The notes: generated by a model from the letters alone, not told the origin. A DNA stretch of 64,000 nucleotides from Allodiplogaster sudhausi (GCA_945643635.1 CALZFC010000042.1:1587501-1651500), one strand, 5' to 3'. Positions 1 through 14,916 are shown, counted from the first letter of the stretch. A program made the numbers and translations.

Positions 1-391
1 GTACGCTCCTTAAAATAATTGAAATTAGGAAACGGTTGATGAGATTGAAAGCGTGAGAGAAAACGAGGTACTAAGAGATGTGTGGCTATGTCGATTTGAA
101 TTGAGCCTCCGACATGCTTAATGCCTCCTCTCTTTTCCAAAGAGTGATCTCCTTGAATTGACCACGGCACTGTCGACGCTTCCACGTATTCTGCCTTCTC
201 TCGACTCCCTACAGAATCTCGTTTCCATCAACACCGCCCTCAACCAAGACAAAATGCCTAGTGAAACATTTTATATTATACTATTATTTTTATTCTTTTC
301 TGGATTTAATTTTAAAGTCTTGCAGTCCCGCGGAACTGTCGTCCATTTCTTTTTAAAATAAAAATTGTCAAGTTTAATATCATGAATTGAG
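1..391. other. Sequence upstream of the first recognisable DM exon
   Basis: This stretch must hold part of an intron of the DM gene and possibly an upstream exon. An open patch at about 158-260 on the plus strand could be coding but has no ATG start, domain or clear splice pair, so I do not call it. The rest is AT-rich with nothing recognisable. Confidence 0.4.
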
Positions 392-3300
392 ATTCGAGCA
401 AGAGCGTCTACTACTGCCAGAGATGCCTGAATCACGGCCGCCTTGAGCCCAGAAAGAACCACAAGTGCGAGTGCCAATTCGCACTTTGCACCTGCAGCAA
501 GGCAAGTAAAGGGTGATAAGGCCGCTTTGTTCAGCGTCGCTGACTGAGTAGCAGATAAGTTGGGGTGGACGAGGCCGATGATATGGAAGGAGCAGCTGTT
601 TCATGGCTCAGGAATGACAAAGACATACACTCCAAAAGTCATATATTTTCTCTCGATATATTTTATAAATAAATACACATATAATATTTTTTTTGCGATT
701 CGAACCATTTTGACACATTAATGTATGCTAAAACTTTTTTGATTCTGGTATAAATACATATAAAGGGAAATATTTTGCAGTGCATTCTGGTGGAGAAGCG
801 ACGGGTGCTGAACACGCAGCTGCACGAGTTGGAGGAGGCAGACGCGGCGGCGGCGGCAGCTTCTTCAGCAAGTCCAGAGATGGTCAAGGACGAGCTCAGC
901 AATGAGGTCAGGAGGACTTCAAAAGGGAATCTCAAATCAGCATCTCAACAACTCAATACAGCAGATATTTTAATGCATATTTTTTAACCAATAAATTCTA
1001 CTAAATATCTGCGCAACCATATTAAAATAAATGAGACTAAGATGTGTTTTAATCGTGATAATCAAATGAAGGTACCAATGACGACGGCGCCTTCGGAGGA
1101 TGGCGGAGCAGATGACGAGGACGACAGCGGAAGAGAACGCAAAGGGGGCATTCGAATCAAAGGAGGTGGGCACGGCTTCACTTTCAATGCGGACTCCATG
1201 TATCCTTCTTTCTTGTATCCAGTTTTTTATGGAGAGCTAAAAATCTAGCTAAATAAAATATTTAAAAAAAAAAACTTTTTAAAATATGGGAGAAATTTTC
1301 TATGTTTATCGATACCTAAAATTCCACAAATAACAAGGATTAAATGTCTTTTTTTCACAAAAAATAAATGTGACAACCAGTGCACGAAAGTACGGACGAG
1401 TTTTAAATTCTCATTTTTAAAGCCCCAACTTCTCTTGCATTTATATCATGAGAAATGCCGTTCCTATATGAGACCAAGAACGGCTGATTGGCCAAAGAAG
1501 TAGGGAAGTGTCGACCACTTACGATTACACCTCTTTTCCCCCCTTACGACGAAGCGCTCTTTTTTTAATGATAGAGAGAAGATTGCTTGGCAAGAGTATG
1601 CTGCCTCGTTTGTACTAAGTTACTTCTTGAAACTAGTGAACACTCTCTCCTTTCTTCTTCTTCTATCTCTCTCTCCCTCTCTTTCTCACTCGCTCTTTTT
1701 TTCCCTCTATCACTTCTCTTTTTCTTTCTCTATGTCTGTTCTTCTTTCCCACTTTCTCCGTCTTTCTCTTTCTCTCTGTTCTCTGTTCTCTCTTTCTTTC
1801 TCTGTCTCTCTCTGTATTTATCTTCTCTCTTTATTTGTCTCTTTCTCGAACTCTCCCTCTTACTCTTCTCGTTGGTGCACATGTTCACTCCTTTTTTTGA
1901 AACTGCGAAATCTTTGTTATCTTCCAGCATGTTGTCGGAGATTATAAATAATATTTTGATTTTTAAACTAGCATGTTAGAAATATAGGAGCCTAAATTAA
2001 ATAGTTGCATAAACCGCTTATCCCCAACCCCTTCCCCCAGTGTTCACTCGTCACTTTCTCACTACCTTGTTGTCCACTTCTGACCATTCCACAACAAACA
2101 ACCCCCCCCCCCTGTTCTGCAGTCGTTCTATGCACGTGCTTGCCAATGCATGCAACGTTCTTTCGGCGGGTGCCAGACTACTCTCTCTTTCTCTAACTCT
2201 CTCCCTCCCTCTGTCTCCTGCTAATCTTTCACAATGTGTGACACACGCGCTCTTACTCTCCATTACTCTGCTACTTCCGCATCTCTCCATGTCTTCTCTC
2301 TATATCTTTTTCTCTCTCCTTTTGCCTCTCTTTCTCTGCCACTCTTTCGTAACGTGCCAGCGAGAGTTGTAGTGACCACACTCCTCCTCGCTCAACCTCT
2401 CACTCTCTCACGATCTCTCCTCTCTCAGGATGTCTAAAAATGGAAGGGGCGCTGGTGCGTGCCTGGGGCAATGGAACTCTTCACTTGCAACAAACATGCA
2501 AACTAGTCTCACCAGCTAACTCTGTCTCTCTTTCTCTTTGACGCCACACTCTCTCTCTTCTTCTCGGTCTCTTAATCCCTCCTTTTTTCATCTTTTTTTC
2601 CCGGACTTCTTTTGGTCCATCTCATCATAAGTCTTGGCTGTCTATCTATTCTTGTTTTCTCTGGGGCTCTCTAATCTTCTGTTCGATGAAACTCTAGAAT
2701 TCTTTCGCAATCTATGTATGTTTTACTTATCTTAGGAGTCTTTCAATTTCCAAGCATGATTTCTCGGAGTGGCGTCAACGTTCCAATACACGAGCCATCA
2801 CAGACATAAACATTCTCTCTCTCTCTCTCTGCGCTCTCTCTCTCTCTGCGCTCTCTCTCTCTACTCTCTCTCTCTCTTATCTTTATTCTCCCACACTTGC
2901 TGTCTCTCACACAAATTATGCCGTCGGTCGTCCACTCTGCTCATCTCTCATCAGTTCAAGAATGAGAATTGTTCGGGGGGGGGGGAGAGGAAGATTGGTG
3001 AAAAGACAGAACACACAAATTACTAGACAATGGTGTGATGTAGCCTGTGGAACAAAATTCCAAAGTATTTTCCACAGCGACCATTTCCGGATGCGACGCC
3101 ACTTAAAAGTTTTAAGTTTCCACCTTTGGCCGATGAAAATGAAGTCTTTTCATTTACGGTTTTTCATTCTGCATCTCGCCATGGTTAAATTCACATAGCA
3201 TGAACGAAATTTATTCCTAGGAATTTTACCTTTTGAACAAAAGGAAAATCTTTCTTCATGCAGTCATCTGATAACATTCACTCATGTGAAATTAAATGTG

Positions 3301-6300
3301 GAAAAAAACATTCAAGGAGTAAGAGCTGTTTGGAGGGGTGGGGGAAGGAGAGCCGGAGAGTGAGAGATATGCGAGTGAAAGAGAGAGGAGATAGGAGAGA
3401 GGGAAGATAGAGAGAGTGAGAGTGGGAGACGCTGAATAGGGGAGGGGATGTGTTGTGCGAATTGAGAAGTAATCACAATAACAACTCTGTTGTACTATTG
3501 TTCGCTTATTTTCTCACACCCTGCTTATTTCCTTCGTGCATAAAAAATATATATAAACAAGACTATATTTTCAGGCATGTATCTAAAAAAAAATAACTGT
3601 AAATTTTACCATCCAGTAGGGATCTGGGAAGAACTTCTTATTTGAACTTGGAGGAAGAAAAGTCAAACATAGAGGATGGAATGAGAGCTTGAAAAAATTA
3701 TCAAAAAACAGATCTCTCGCTAGTGATACAGATCCCGAACAAGACTATTTTAAGATTGTGCACAAAGATATTTATGTTTTGTTTTCCTTTCAATGAATTC
3801 TATTACTGAGCGCGAGAGCGAGAGTATAGGGCAAAGAAATAGAGACACAGAAAAAGAGAGAAAGATAAAGAGAGAGAGAGAGAAGGAGAGAGATATATTG
3901 ACGGTGAGTTCTGAAACGAGATAGAGAGAGAGAGAGAGAGAGAAATTGGAACGTTCACATTATTTCACAATAGTTTGTTTTTAATTCAGTTGGATATGTG
4001 CACTGTTTTTCGGCATTCGAATTTAAGAAGTGATTATTATCTCTTTTAACCGGATTTGATTCTCTTCTCGCATTCTACAGTATCCTTTGGCTACAAATGT
4101 ATATGTTCCTTTTGCCTGAGGCAGTCATTCAATCCGAGACGAGGAGTGAAGTGAATGAAGCCTTTAATCACAGAGCGGTAATTAGCAAGCAGTCCCGGAG
4201 GCATGAGTTACCGTTCCCGGCCTGCAGCTCAGCTGAAAGAGGCTCTGCTAAAGGGGATGGATGAGAGTGGCCGGCTTGCTGCTCACTGTTATCAGATACC
4301 ACAACAGCTTTACGGTTGAGAACATCACTTGGATACAGATGATATGTATATTTGTACATTTGTATGTAACTGCAAGCGTCCTTGTATGGATTAGACAGGA
4401 GAGAAAGCATGTTTTTTTGGTTTGCTTACTGAAAACAATGCGCTATATCATTCAATAGAGTTATATCATTTCGCCGTTGTATCAAATTGCACACATTTAC
4501 TTTGAAAATAGGGTGAATAATAGTTATGATATACATTCTAGTTCAAAAACGGCTACTCTGATATGAACCTGAAAGCTCGAGAAACGAAACGGTAAAACGG
4601 TACACAATTAAACTCGATATTTGGTTTGATTTTCCTAGCATTTAAATGTGAAATGATCGGCAGGTATTCACTTTGTCAGTTTATCTCTGCCACATCTGTT
4701 CTTTCTCACACTCTCTCACTCTCTCTGTGTCTCTCTCTCTCTCTCTTCCTGTCTCTCTCTCTCTCTCTTCCTGTCTCTCTCTCTATGTCACTCTTTCTAT
4801 CTCTCTCTATGTCTCTCTCCATTACTGTCTCTCTCAATCTCTCTATGTCTCTCTCTTCCTGTCTTTCTCTCTCTCCGTTCGAATGGATGCGGACGTGCCA
4901 GTCGTCCTTCTTGCTTCAAAACAAGAAGATGACAAATCCTTATTCAGTTATGAAGGACTAATTATTTTTGTGAAGATACAGCTGATAGAATCGTCAGTTG
5001 GATGGAACTGTGCTTGTTTATCCTCTCTCTCTCTACATTGACCGTTTGATTTGTTTTTGATTTGATGTTTACATCTTATCCATTCTCTCTGGCAGCTTCA
5101 TGTTGCCAGAAGATTCATAATCCTCATTACACACACAATGTTTTGACTTCTTTCTAAAGGTTGATTAACTTCTCGCATGTTCGCCGCCTTCGTGCTTATA
5201 AAAGTTATGAGCAACCCTCTTTCATCCCACATTTATGTTTAATGATTTCGGGTGCCCCACAATTTTTGCTGGTATCAGCGTGATTATTATACAGCTTGAG
5301 ACACCTCGTCTGGTTTCACTTTAGATACTGGACAAAATAGGCTACTAGACAGTGTTCCAAAAGGGCTTTGAATGGTTTTGCTGGGTCTTGATGTGTATTT
5401 TTCATGCGATGTAGCCGATGTTTTGCCGCGCGAACATTCTTATCTGCTATTCACGCTCCCCAGCTGAATCTCTCTTGAGCTGAGAGAGAGATAGAGAGAG
5501 AGTAGAGAGAGAGGGAGAGAAGAAAGGGAGGGAGAGACGAAAGAGAGGGAGAGACGAAAGAGAGCGAGAGAAGAAATAGAGAGAGAGGGAGAGAGAGAGG
5601 GGGAGAGAAATAGTTGAGTGAGAGTCTTGGAAGTAGGTTCGTGTGTTTTCTTTTTGCCTACGGCAACATGGGCGGAGATTGAGAGCCAAAGAAGAACGCG
5701 GCCGCTTCTCTCAACTACCGCCCGAGGCGGCCAGAGAGACCAGCCCCGTTCCATCTGTTGGCAACATCAAGTCTCTGCAGCTCTTAGCTATTCTTTGCGT
5801 AGTATTTTTAGGCCTCATGTTAAAATTTTGCCTACTTGCGCTCTACGCTCTTCCGCTCTCTCTCTCTCACCCGCTCCTCTCTTTCTGTCGTCTTTCTCTG
5901 TTTTTCTTTCTCGATCTCTCGATCTCTCTAGGTCTCCTTTTTCTCTCCCTCTTTTCCTCATCCACGATCTCTTTGCGACTCCCCATTTCTGCCTGATCGT
6001 TCCTCGCACTTGGTCGTGTCCCCTGGTTCTCTCCGCACCATCTCTTCTCCCTTATAGTCAGGAGTCTCCTCTCTCTCTCGATGGATGCTTCTATTCTCTC
6101 TGCCTTTGGCGCGTCGTCCGCGTCCCTCGCCGCTTCGTCCTCCTCGTCTTCCGCTTCCATCGCGGACCGCCGCCTGACTGCGCGCGCCGCGCCGATGTCT
6201 GCTGCAGCCGGCTTCTACCACCCCGGCCTCGGCCGCGGTGGTCTCGAGCTGTCTCTCTCTGCTCTCAAGCATCTTGTTGAGCCAGAAACCGTCTCCTACA

Positions 6301-9165
6301 CCAGTCAGTCTTCTTCAACAGAGGCACACTAATATTTCTGACACCCTATGTCCCACTCTTTCGTCTGTCTTCCAGTATCATGTCAGCCTTTATGACTTCC
6401 ATTACTACATCAAACTCTTTCGAAACTCGGGTGAGTCACCCCTTGGGTTCCTCCTCTTCTTGAAAGTAAGCTGGCCTTCCAGCTGTGATGTTGCTGATGC
6501 CACGTCATCGGTCTATTCATGCTTTTGTTTATCTTATTGTTATACACAGTGCACTTCTAGGAAGCGCGCGCAGGAAACAGTGCAATTCAGTGCAGACTCC
6601 CCTTCGTCATTCAATCTTTGCACCATTTTCTTTTGTTTCTCTGCTGTGGCCACCTTCCAGGTATTGGCACTTGGTTTCTTTGGAATGCTTTTTTTTGTCT
6701 CTTCCCGTGCCTGGCGTGGGACGGTGACCATTTTAACGCTTCTGCTAAAAGATGCCTTCCTCTTTGATATGAGAAAGATTGGCGCTCTTGCATGGCTGGG
6801 GTAAACTATAATGCAATGTTTCCCTCAGGGGCCAGACAGTCGGATGGTCAATGTTTATGCCACGGTGCCTGATCATTTCAAGGCTGAAACGGAGAGAAAG
6901 CAAAGATTCGTAGGGGTTCAACAAGAGAGAGAGAGAGAGAGAGAGAGAGGAAGTTGTAAAGGAATACGAAACAGAAAATAGAGAAAACTCTGAATTGGCA
7001 GCTTTCTTTCAATCGGCAACCATCAAAAAGCTTGGGAAGAAGTAGCAGTCGCCAGACAGTGAAGTGACACGGAGACATTAGCCGAGAATGTGCTAAATGA
7101 GCGGAGATAAGAGAATGCTACACTTGTCTGCTCTAAACATCATCTCCCTGTTTCTCTCTCCGTCTGGGAAGCTTCGTAATATCTGATCAACTTGACAACT
7201 TGTCGAATTGTTTCTGATCAGTCAGCAATCTTTTACATTTCACAGTGAATTCCGACGAGGACAAATCCTCTTTCTGCTAGGAAGCGACCGGTCGGATCAG
7301 AATGCCTCCTTTTCTCTACACATTCCTTGTGAGAAGGTGCAATCGCAGCAGCACAAAGCAGCCAAAAAAGTAGCTAACTGATAACCATTTGTGAGGTTTG
7401 GTGAAAACTATAGAGAATCAGCACAGTATCAGAAAAAATAGAGAAAATGTCGGCTTAATTGTTTCCTTCCTGACTCTTCGTCCTTGTCTTTTGGTAATAA
7501 TTAGGAAGAGAAATTCTGGCCGTTGTTTTCCCGAACGCACAATGCGAGAAGAAATAATGAAACCAGAATTTTGCAGAATGTCTACTGGCCAGCTTAGTAC
7601 TGTTTTTTTTTCAGAGCCGTGAGCTAGAAAAAACTCGCTGTATGGTACACGAAATTTTTATATGCCCTATTTTATTATTCTGGAAGTTCTTAAACACAAG
7701 TCTCGGATATTTGCTCGGCACATTTGCGTGCTTTTTCGTAATTGAACTAAATATGTATGTATAATGTGGTAAGGCGGAGAAGATGTTTTGAGGGAGGAGA
7801 AGAAGAGTGTTTGACACAGTAAACGGAGATGGATATTTTGGCCTCGCGCGTGTTATTCGTTCTGCGGCATTGCCTACTATATCCGGCCCAGGGATGATCA
7901 AAACCAGGCCCGGGCCGGCCCGGGCCCGGCCCGCTGTCCCGCGGGCCGGGCCGGGCCGGGCCCTGGGGGTAAGCGGGCCTGGCCGGGCCCTATTTTCAAA
8001 ATCTCGGCCCGGGCCGGGCCCGGGCCCGCCAAATTGGCAACGGACCGGGCCCGGGCCCGCCAAATTGGCAACGGGCCGGGCCGGGCCTATGTTAAAACGG
8101 GCCCGGGCCGGGCCTATGTTAAAACGGGCCCGGCCCGGGCCAAGCCTGGGCCCGGCCCGGCCCGTGGGGTATGCGGGCCGGGCCGGGCCGGGCCCTGGGG
8201 TAAGCGGGCCGGGCCGGGCCGGGCCCTGCCTTCAAAATCTCGGCCCGGGCCGGGCCCGGGCCCGCCAAATTAGCAACGGGCCGGGCCGGGCCTACGTCAA
8301 AGGCTTCATTTTGCTCCCGTTCAAAACCATCTTTCTCTGTATCTCTCTCTATCTCTCTCTCTCTCTCGCTTTCTTGCTCTCTCCTTCTTTATCTCGCGTT
8401 GTCTGTCTCTCTTCCCCTTTCACTTACCTATAATGTATGTATAAATGAACAAATTGAGTCCAAGCGACAGTTCTGATATCATGTCTGGGAAGACTTACGT
8501 ATACATAAGCTCAGCTTGATCACAACAACACTATTATTACTGCAAGCATTAATACAGTTACTCAAGAATATGTCGCTTCGATTGTATTCGCCTAGCTCTG
8601 TATCGCAAGGGTTTAGAAAGTGGCAAGGATTGGTATTAAGTGGATATAAAAATAAGTCAAATATAAATCAAAACAAACCTGAGATGATCTCTGCCTTTGG
8701 TTCCTAAGAATTTAGGATTGTTTTCAAACGGTTTCCAGACCTACTTCTTCAACTTGTTTGCAGCGGTTGCTCGCATTTTCAAGATTAGAGCTCTCCTCTC
8801 GGCTCCCGCTCTTTCTTTTTCTACTTCCCTCTGTCTTTGTCCCTCTCTCTCTCTTTCTGTCTGTGTCTCTTTGTCTCTCTCTCTCATTCTGTTTATCCCT
8901 CTTCTCCTCGTTCACGTGCTCTCTCACATGCCAACAGTAGCTTTTTCGCCTCGGGCTGATACAGAAAGTCGGCAACAGAAGCAGGCGATGCATAAAACGT
9001 CAAAAGTATTTTCCCAGTCGTCGGGGTGCGGCACAAGCCCTCCGGGGGAAGGCGCATCAAAACAACGAACACAGGCAAACCGATTTCTGACTCGTTGCAA
9101 AACACTACTGCTTTTCTTCTCTCTATTGTTATCTCTACTCTTTTCACTCTATCTCTCACTCTCTC

Positions 9166-9202
<37 letters not shown>

Positions 9203-10772
9203 CTGATCTCTCTCCGCTCTCTCTCTCTCTTGTGTATTTTCTGCCACAGTCGTTATCCATGTCTACATACATATTTTGTGTTTTGAACGGGTTGTTAGAC
9301 TGGCTGCGGGTTTCGGAACGGAGAGGAGAGAATGGAAGTGGGCCGAGAGTGAGAAGAAGTGTCTCAGCCACGCCTGTCGCTTCCGCGAGCTGATTCTCTC
9401 CGATCTTGTTTTCGACTGAAGAGTGGAAGATCTTTTTCTTGCATCGCATGCATTCTACGACTTGGCGCATTTGGAGAGTTGTGGTCTGAAATGAATGAAC
9501 GACAAGGGGAGTTGACTGTCTCGGCAATAAAAATGAAAATTTAAAAAATAAAATAAAACCATCATAAGCCCTATCACACGCAATGTTTATAGGCAAGCAA
9601 TTAATTGCACATAGCACGAAGATGGCTCCTTTAAATGTTTCTAGCATTGTACTGATACATGTATATCTAGGAATTTACAGAACAATTTAAATAAGCAGTA
9701 TAATTGATTGTTTTGAGAGCGAGTGCCGAACTGCCAGAAGTGCGGGCAGCACGGCCGGAAGTCCCGTCTGAAGGGTCACAAGCGTCTCTGTCCGTATCGC
9801 GACTGCAACTGTGCAAAGGTAACAAATACTTGATCATAAAGAACATTTTGAATTTCTTTGCAAAAGAAAAGTAGTGAGGTTTCCGGGTTATTTTTCAGCA
9901 AGATTCTAGTCTTATTCTGTTCGTTTTTACAGCACATATATTTATAGTTGTTTATACTATATGTTCACATTACTAATTAAATCAACCTTGTTCTCTCATT
10001 GAAATGAAAGAAGGAATCTATTTTGAATTGCGAGATACGCCAACTACTTTCTTCTTCAGAGTATATTCATGTCTTCCACCTTCTATTTTGCCCATTTCTA
10101 ATTATGCGTGGCGCTAAAGCTTGCTTTGGCATTCTTTCTGTGGCCTGCTCTTTCTGTCTCTCTGTCTCTCTCATTCTCTCTCTCTCTCCCTCTCTCTCTC
10201 TCGCTCTCTTGCACTTTGCCCGCCCAAGTGCGCTACCGTAGTCTCCTTGAGAGGACAACTCATGGACAGAGAGAGAGAGAGAGAGAAAGAAAGAGAGAGA
10301 GAGAGAGGCAAAAATAGATAGCAAACAGTAGCGTGAGAGAGTGTGCAACGTCAAAGTCGATAGCCTTGGTCGGCCTTCCTGGAAGGCGTGACGTAAGAGT
10401 CAAAGAGAGGCTCTCCGTTCATGCCAGCACTATCGATAGATCTTCCTCTGCCTTGGTGTTGGTTTCTCGAGGGGCGTCGAGCCAACAGATAACAGACAAC
10501 TGAAAAAATTTACAAACCTAAACATATAAGTTATTTTACCTGTGGTGTACGATAGCATTAACCAGCAAAAAAGCAAAAAAAGCAGAGAACGAAAGGTCAG
10601 TTGTTACTTGTGTGATAAGCACTATAGTTTATTTATTATACTTTCAGTCCCACCAATTAATTTTCCCTGGTCAAGTGATTTCTTCCTTTCGTACTTTCAA
10701 AATATTTCTTCTTCCAGTTGTCATTCCTCAACTGAATGAACCCATAAATCAGTCTCGCAGATATCCTTTCTT

Positions 10773-10810
<38 letters not shown>

Positions 10811-13380
10811 TACTCTCCGTGATCTCTGATGACCCTGAAAGCAACAACAGCCCTTGAGGGCCTGCCAAGGAAGGGTCAGCTGCACGTGCATTGGTCTTCT
10901 CCCTCCCTCCATTCCTTACTTTACTGCTTGGTTGCTGGCTGGGCCCGTCTCAACATGCGACCAACATTCTCAACTCTTCTCTTGTCTAGCGACAAGCCTC
11001 CTTCTCCCCGTTGACTACTCGATTGTTTTGACTAAGCTGCCCAAAATGTGATTCTGCGGCCCTCGGGTCGACCAGCCTCGCTTCCTCCAGCACTCTCGTT
11101 GTTTCTGTCGTTTCCCTTCTTCGTCTGCCGCCCTTTCGCTCTTCCATGCTCTTTCGTTGTTTTCCGCCTCGGCCACCATCCGCATACACATACAAGCTGC
11201 CCCTCGCCGCCCGGCTTCTCGCCAGTTTCAGACTGTTTTCCTCCAGTATCTGCCGGCTGCTGCTACTTCATGCGAGGAAGTCTGCTGATGGCCAGCGCCC
11301 CTCGAGCCAGCAGCAATCACGAAAATAAAGGAGCCGAAAGAGACACAGGGCAATTGGGAGAGAAGAGACCATCCAACTTGGCCGTGTTTTGGCTCATAGT
11401 CTCTTTCTATGAAAAATGGCCATTCGATGAACAAAAAGCATTTGGAAAAGGCTGAACGAAATGTTTGAGCGAGGAACGCTGCGACGAAAAAGCAAGAAGT
11501 CAGGCGATATTTTTGTTGCCTTGAATTCGAAAGAATATTTTGTTATCGGCGTTGAGATTAAGTTATGGACTGTTTTTTGGGATGTCGTCAGAATGATGTG
11601 AAGGTTTTCTTTTCCATGACTCGCCTAAGAAGACAAGGCGGGTAATCTGTATTTAATTCTCTACTGACTACTCTGCTAGAGCTTCTTCTTTCTCTTTAGT
11701 CCTCCTTGCCAGGCTTGTTGACAGTTGGCTACTCGTCAGCGTCGTGCGATCGCATTTCTTCACTCCTGCTATCCTCTCGAAAAATTAGCAAGGCTGAGAG
11801 GGATGAGAGAGAAGTAGAGAAACGAGAGAGTGGCAGACAAAGAGAGCGAGAGTCTTCGAAGGATGGCTTCACACATTTATGGAGACGTTCTTAACGAGGA
11901 AGGGACGAGCCTGTCGGTGTCTGTGTGAGAGAGAAGGAGAAGAAGTAGGAGAGAGGGAATTTCCTGTTGTCGTCTTCTTGATCACCTCGTTCATTCTCAG
12001 TTTCCCTCTCTACTCCGCCGTCCAAATAAAAGAGGGTCTTAAAAATTAATAAGCAATTTGAACGAGAAAGCTGCTAGATGCTGAAGGGAGTAATTGAAGT
12101 GACTGGAAATGAAGAAGAGGAAAAGGAGAGAAAATTCACACACACTAGATTACAAGCGTGACGGTATCCCACACGGGTTCGGTTTGTTTTCTGGGTTTTA
12201 GGAGTAGAGGGAGAAAGAGATAAATTGATAAAGAGAGCGAGAGAGAGAGAGAGTGACAGAGAAAGAAAAAGGAAAGAGAAGTGAAGAGGGGAAAGTGCCT
12301 TGAATATTTTTTGAACCATGGTTAAATAATTCGTGAAGTGCTAGGCCGTCTCGTAAGAATTGTTGACAACTTGAACGCTTTCTTCGGTAGCGACAAAGTC
12401 TCAAAATTGTGGTTGGTGTGTCTCATCAGTGTGCGACACTCACAACAAACATAATTCTTTTGCTCCTCCAATCCGACTGACTCCGTCCCTCTTTCGCTCT
12501 CTGCCACTCTCCTACTCTCGTTCTCTCTTCTCACTCTGGTTTCCTCTTCGTTTCTTTCTCTCTCTCACTCTGACTTTCTCCAAGAATGCCTTCGAGGCTC
12601 TTCTGCTGCCGGCCATTGTCCCTAGCAAAGAGCACAAAGACTGTTGTGCACAAGGCAGCCTGTATAGTAGCATTTCAATTTTATCCCTCGTTCTCACCTC
12701 TCTCTCTCTCTCTCTCTCGTATTCTCGTTCTCCACTTTGCCTGCTCAATCGCTCCTCTGGCATATCGATTTCAATACATAAGGCGACAAAAAAGATAGCT
12801 CTTTCTGAGACTGACTAGCTTCATCCAATCTGGGCTTCTCTCTCCGGTAGTTTCCTGCCTCTGGGTTCTCGTAAATCCTTACTGGAGATGGTACATAGTC
12901 AAGAACGGAGAGAGCGAGAGGATATGAAAACGAAGTGCAGGGCAAGAGAGAAAGAATGAGAAAGGTTGGAATGAAGGAGAAAGACTGGGAAGTTGATGTA
13001 GAAAGATCGAGAGCCAGGCAAAGCAAAGCAAGCGGATTCTGTAAGATGTCGTCGACAGCAAAAACACACACTCATTTCTTGGAGTTTTTCGTGCCGGTGG
13101 GGAGAGAAAAGGAATTCGAGAGTAGGCTTCATCGTTCGGCTTGTGCGCACACGCCAATTCTCCGTATACACCGGCGACGGTGCGAAAACATCTCTGCTCC
13201 GGACGGTCTCTCGTGCGTCCATGCTCTCTCGTCATCTCTCTTTCTCACTCAGTCTTCTCTAATGGTCTCTCTCCACCATCACTCTTAATGTAAGAGACTG
13301 AAAGGGGGCGAGAGATAGGTAAAGTGCGAGAGAAAAGGAGAAAGAGAGAGCAAGAGAAAGGGAGACAGAGAAATGGAGAA

Positions 13381-13427
<47 letters not shown>

Positions 13428-14691
13428 TGGCCGTAGGCATCGCATGCCACCCGACTATTGGTTGGTGTTTGCTTGAGTGAGCGCGCGAGCCTGACGCTCT
13501 CCTGGCTTGCGATGCCTACGGGCACGCCTCTCTCTCTCTCTCTCTCTCTCCACCACACTCTCTCTGCCTGAGGCGACCGTGAAATTGTGAAAATATAAAA
13601 TCGAAGGGAGACTGGATGCCTTTCTCTTTCTTCGAAGCCTTATTGAATACTGGCTTGGGGAACTGCAAACACGAACGCTCAAGACATCAGAAACTGAACC
13701 TTCTTCGTTTTCTCTCTCCCTCTCTATCTCGCTCTTTCTCTTTTAACTCTCTCTCTCTCTCTCGCTCTCTCTCTCTCTCTCCTGCCATTTCACGAGGTGG
13801 CTGCCGCTAATTGTCTGTCTCTTGAATGAGAAGGGTTTGTTGACACTGCCTCAGGCAAGAAGCGTGTTTTGACAACTCGCCAAGTTGCCAAAAGCAGCCA
13901 AGCCTCACTCTGCGCTCTCGAGCGGAGAAATCCTCCTTCAATACCTCTTCTCTTTCTCTCTGTCTCACGTTATCTCTCCCACCTCCCTTATCACCCTTCC
14001 TTTCTCTCTCTACATTTCTCTCTCTCCTTTTCTCTCTCCCTTTATCTCTCACCTTCTATCTCTATGCTCTGTTCATGGACTGGCTGACTGTTGACAGTAT
14101 TGGCCAGTTTGGCTCATTTGTATTCTTTTCACTTATACTAAAGCCAGTTATCCTGGCTGCCTTTTTAGTTCATTTTTTAAAGTTTTCTCTAAAGATTTAT
14201 CGAAACAGAGCGAAAGGATGTAGTGAGGAAAATATAAGAGCACATGAGTGAAATGAAAATATAATATACATATTAACTTGAGGTGTGTCAATGAAAAAGA
14301 ATGGCAGCAAATTGAAATATCGGAGAAATGATGCAAAGAGGATAAATAAGAAAACGTCTCTTGTTGCATGGGCGGTTGCTTTCCTTCGCATTTACGCCCT
14401 CCAAAAAGTTGTCTCATCCCCACATGTTCAATCGTTTCTCAAATTTCATTTGCTTCTCCGAAAACAATAGAGTTTCATCGTATTCTATGAGCTTACGACG
14501 AAGCTTTTCCTCTGGGGATTTCCGATATTCACTTTTTTAAATATGCAGAAAGACATTTTTCAATGCTATGGGAAAAGAATGTGAAAGCATGGAAGGCAGG
14601 AAGAAGACATAAAAAATAGGCTTCAACAATTTTAGTTCGCGAATAGTTTGGATGATAGTTGGAGAGTAAGAAAATGTATTTCTTAGTTGAA

Positions 14692-14733
<42 letters not shown>

Positions 14734-14824
14734 GGAGAGAGAGAGAGAAGAGAGTGAACGACGTTATTCGTTGTGCTGAAAGATGAAGGGGTGAGGAAAA
14801 TATTATCCGAGAGAGGGAGAGAGC

Positions 14825-14916
<92 letters not shown>

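Larger units (their letters stand above)
1166..9717 (+). other. Intron 3 of the DM gene (8.5 kb): simple repeats and a GC island
   Basis: Apart from the candidate exon at 6081 and the GGGCC island, I see CT-rich tracts (about 1640-1860, 2170-2420, 2815-2890, 4695-4880, 8338-8415, 9120-9230) and GA-rich tracts (about 3830-3945, 5470-5610, 6925-6950). A GC-richer patch at 4140-4275 has no supported reading frame. No transposase or RNA gene was recognised. Confidence 0.5.

Noticed and set aside
1587..2437. Leu/Ser-rich ORFs in CT tracts (and Arg/Glu-rich ones in GA tracts throughout)
   Set aside because: Translations of simple repeats; no initiation context, domain or conserved splice sites.
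7807..8433. Gly/Pro/Arg-rich ORF across the GGGCC island
   Set aside because: Open in several frames on both strands because the repeat lacks A/T-containing stops; composition is purely repeat-driven.
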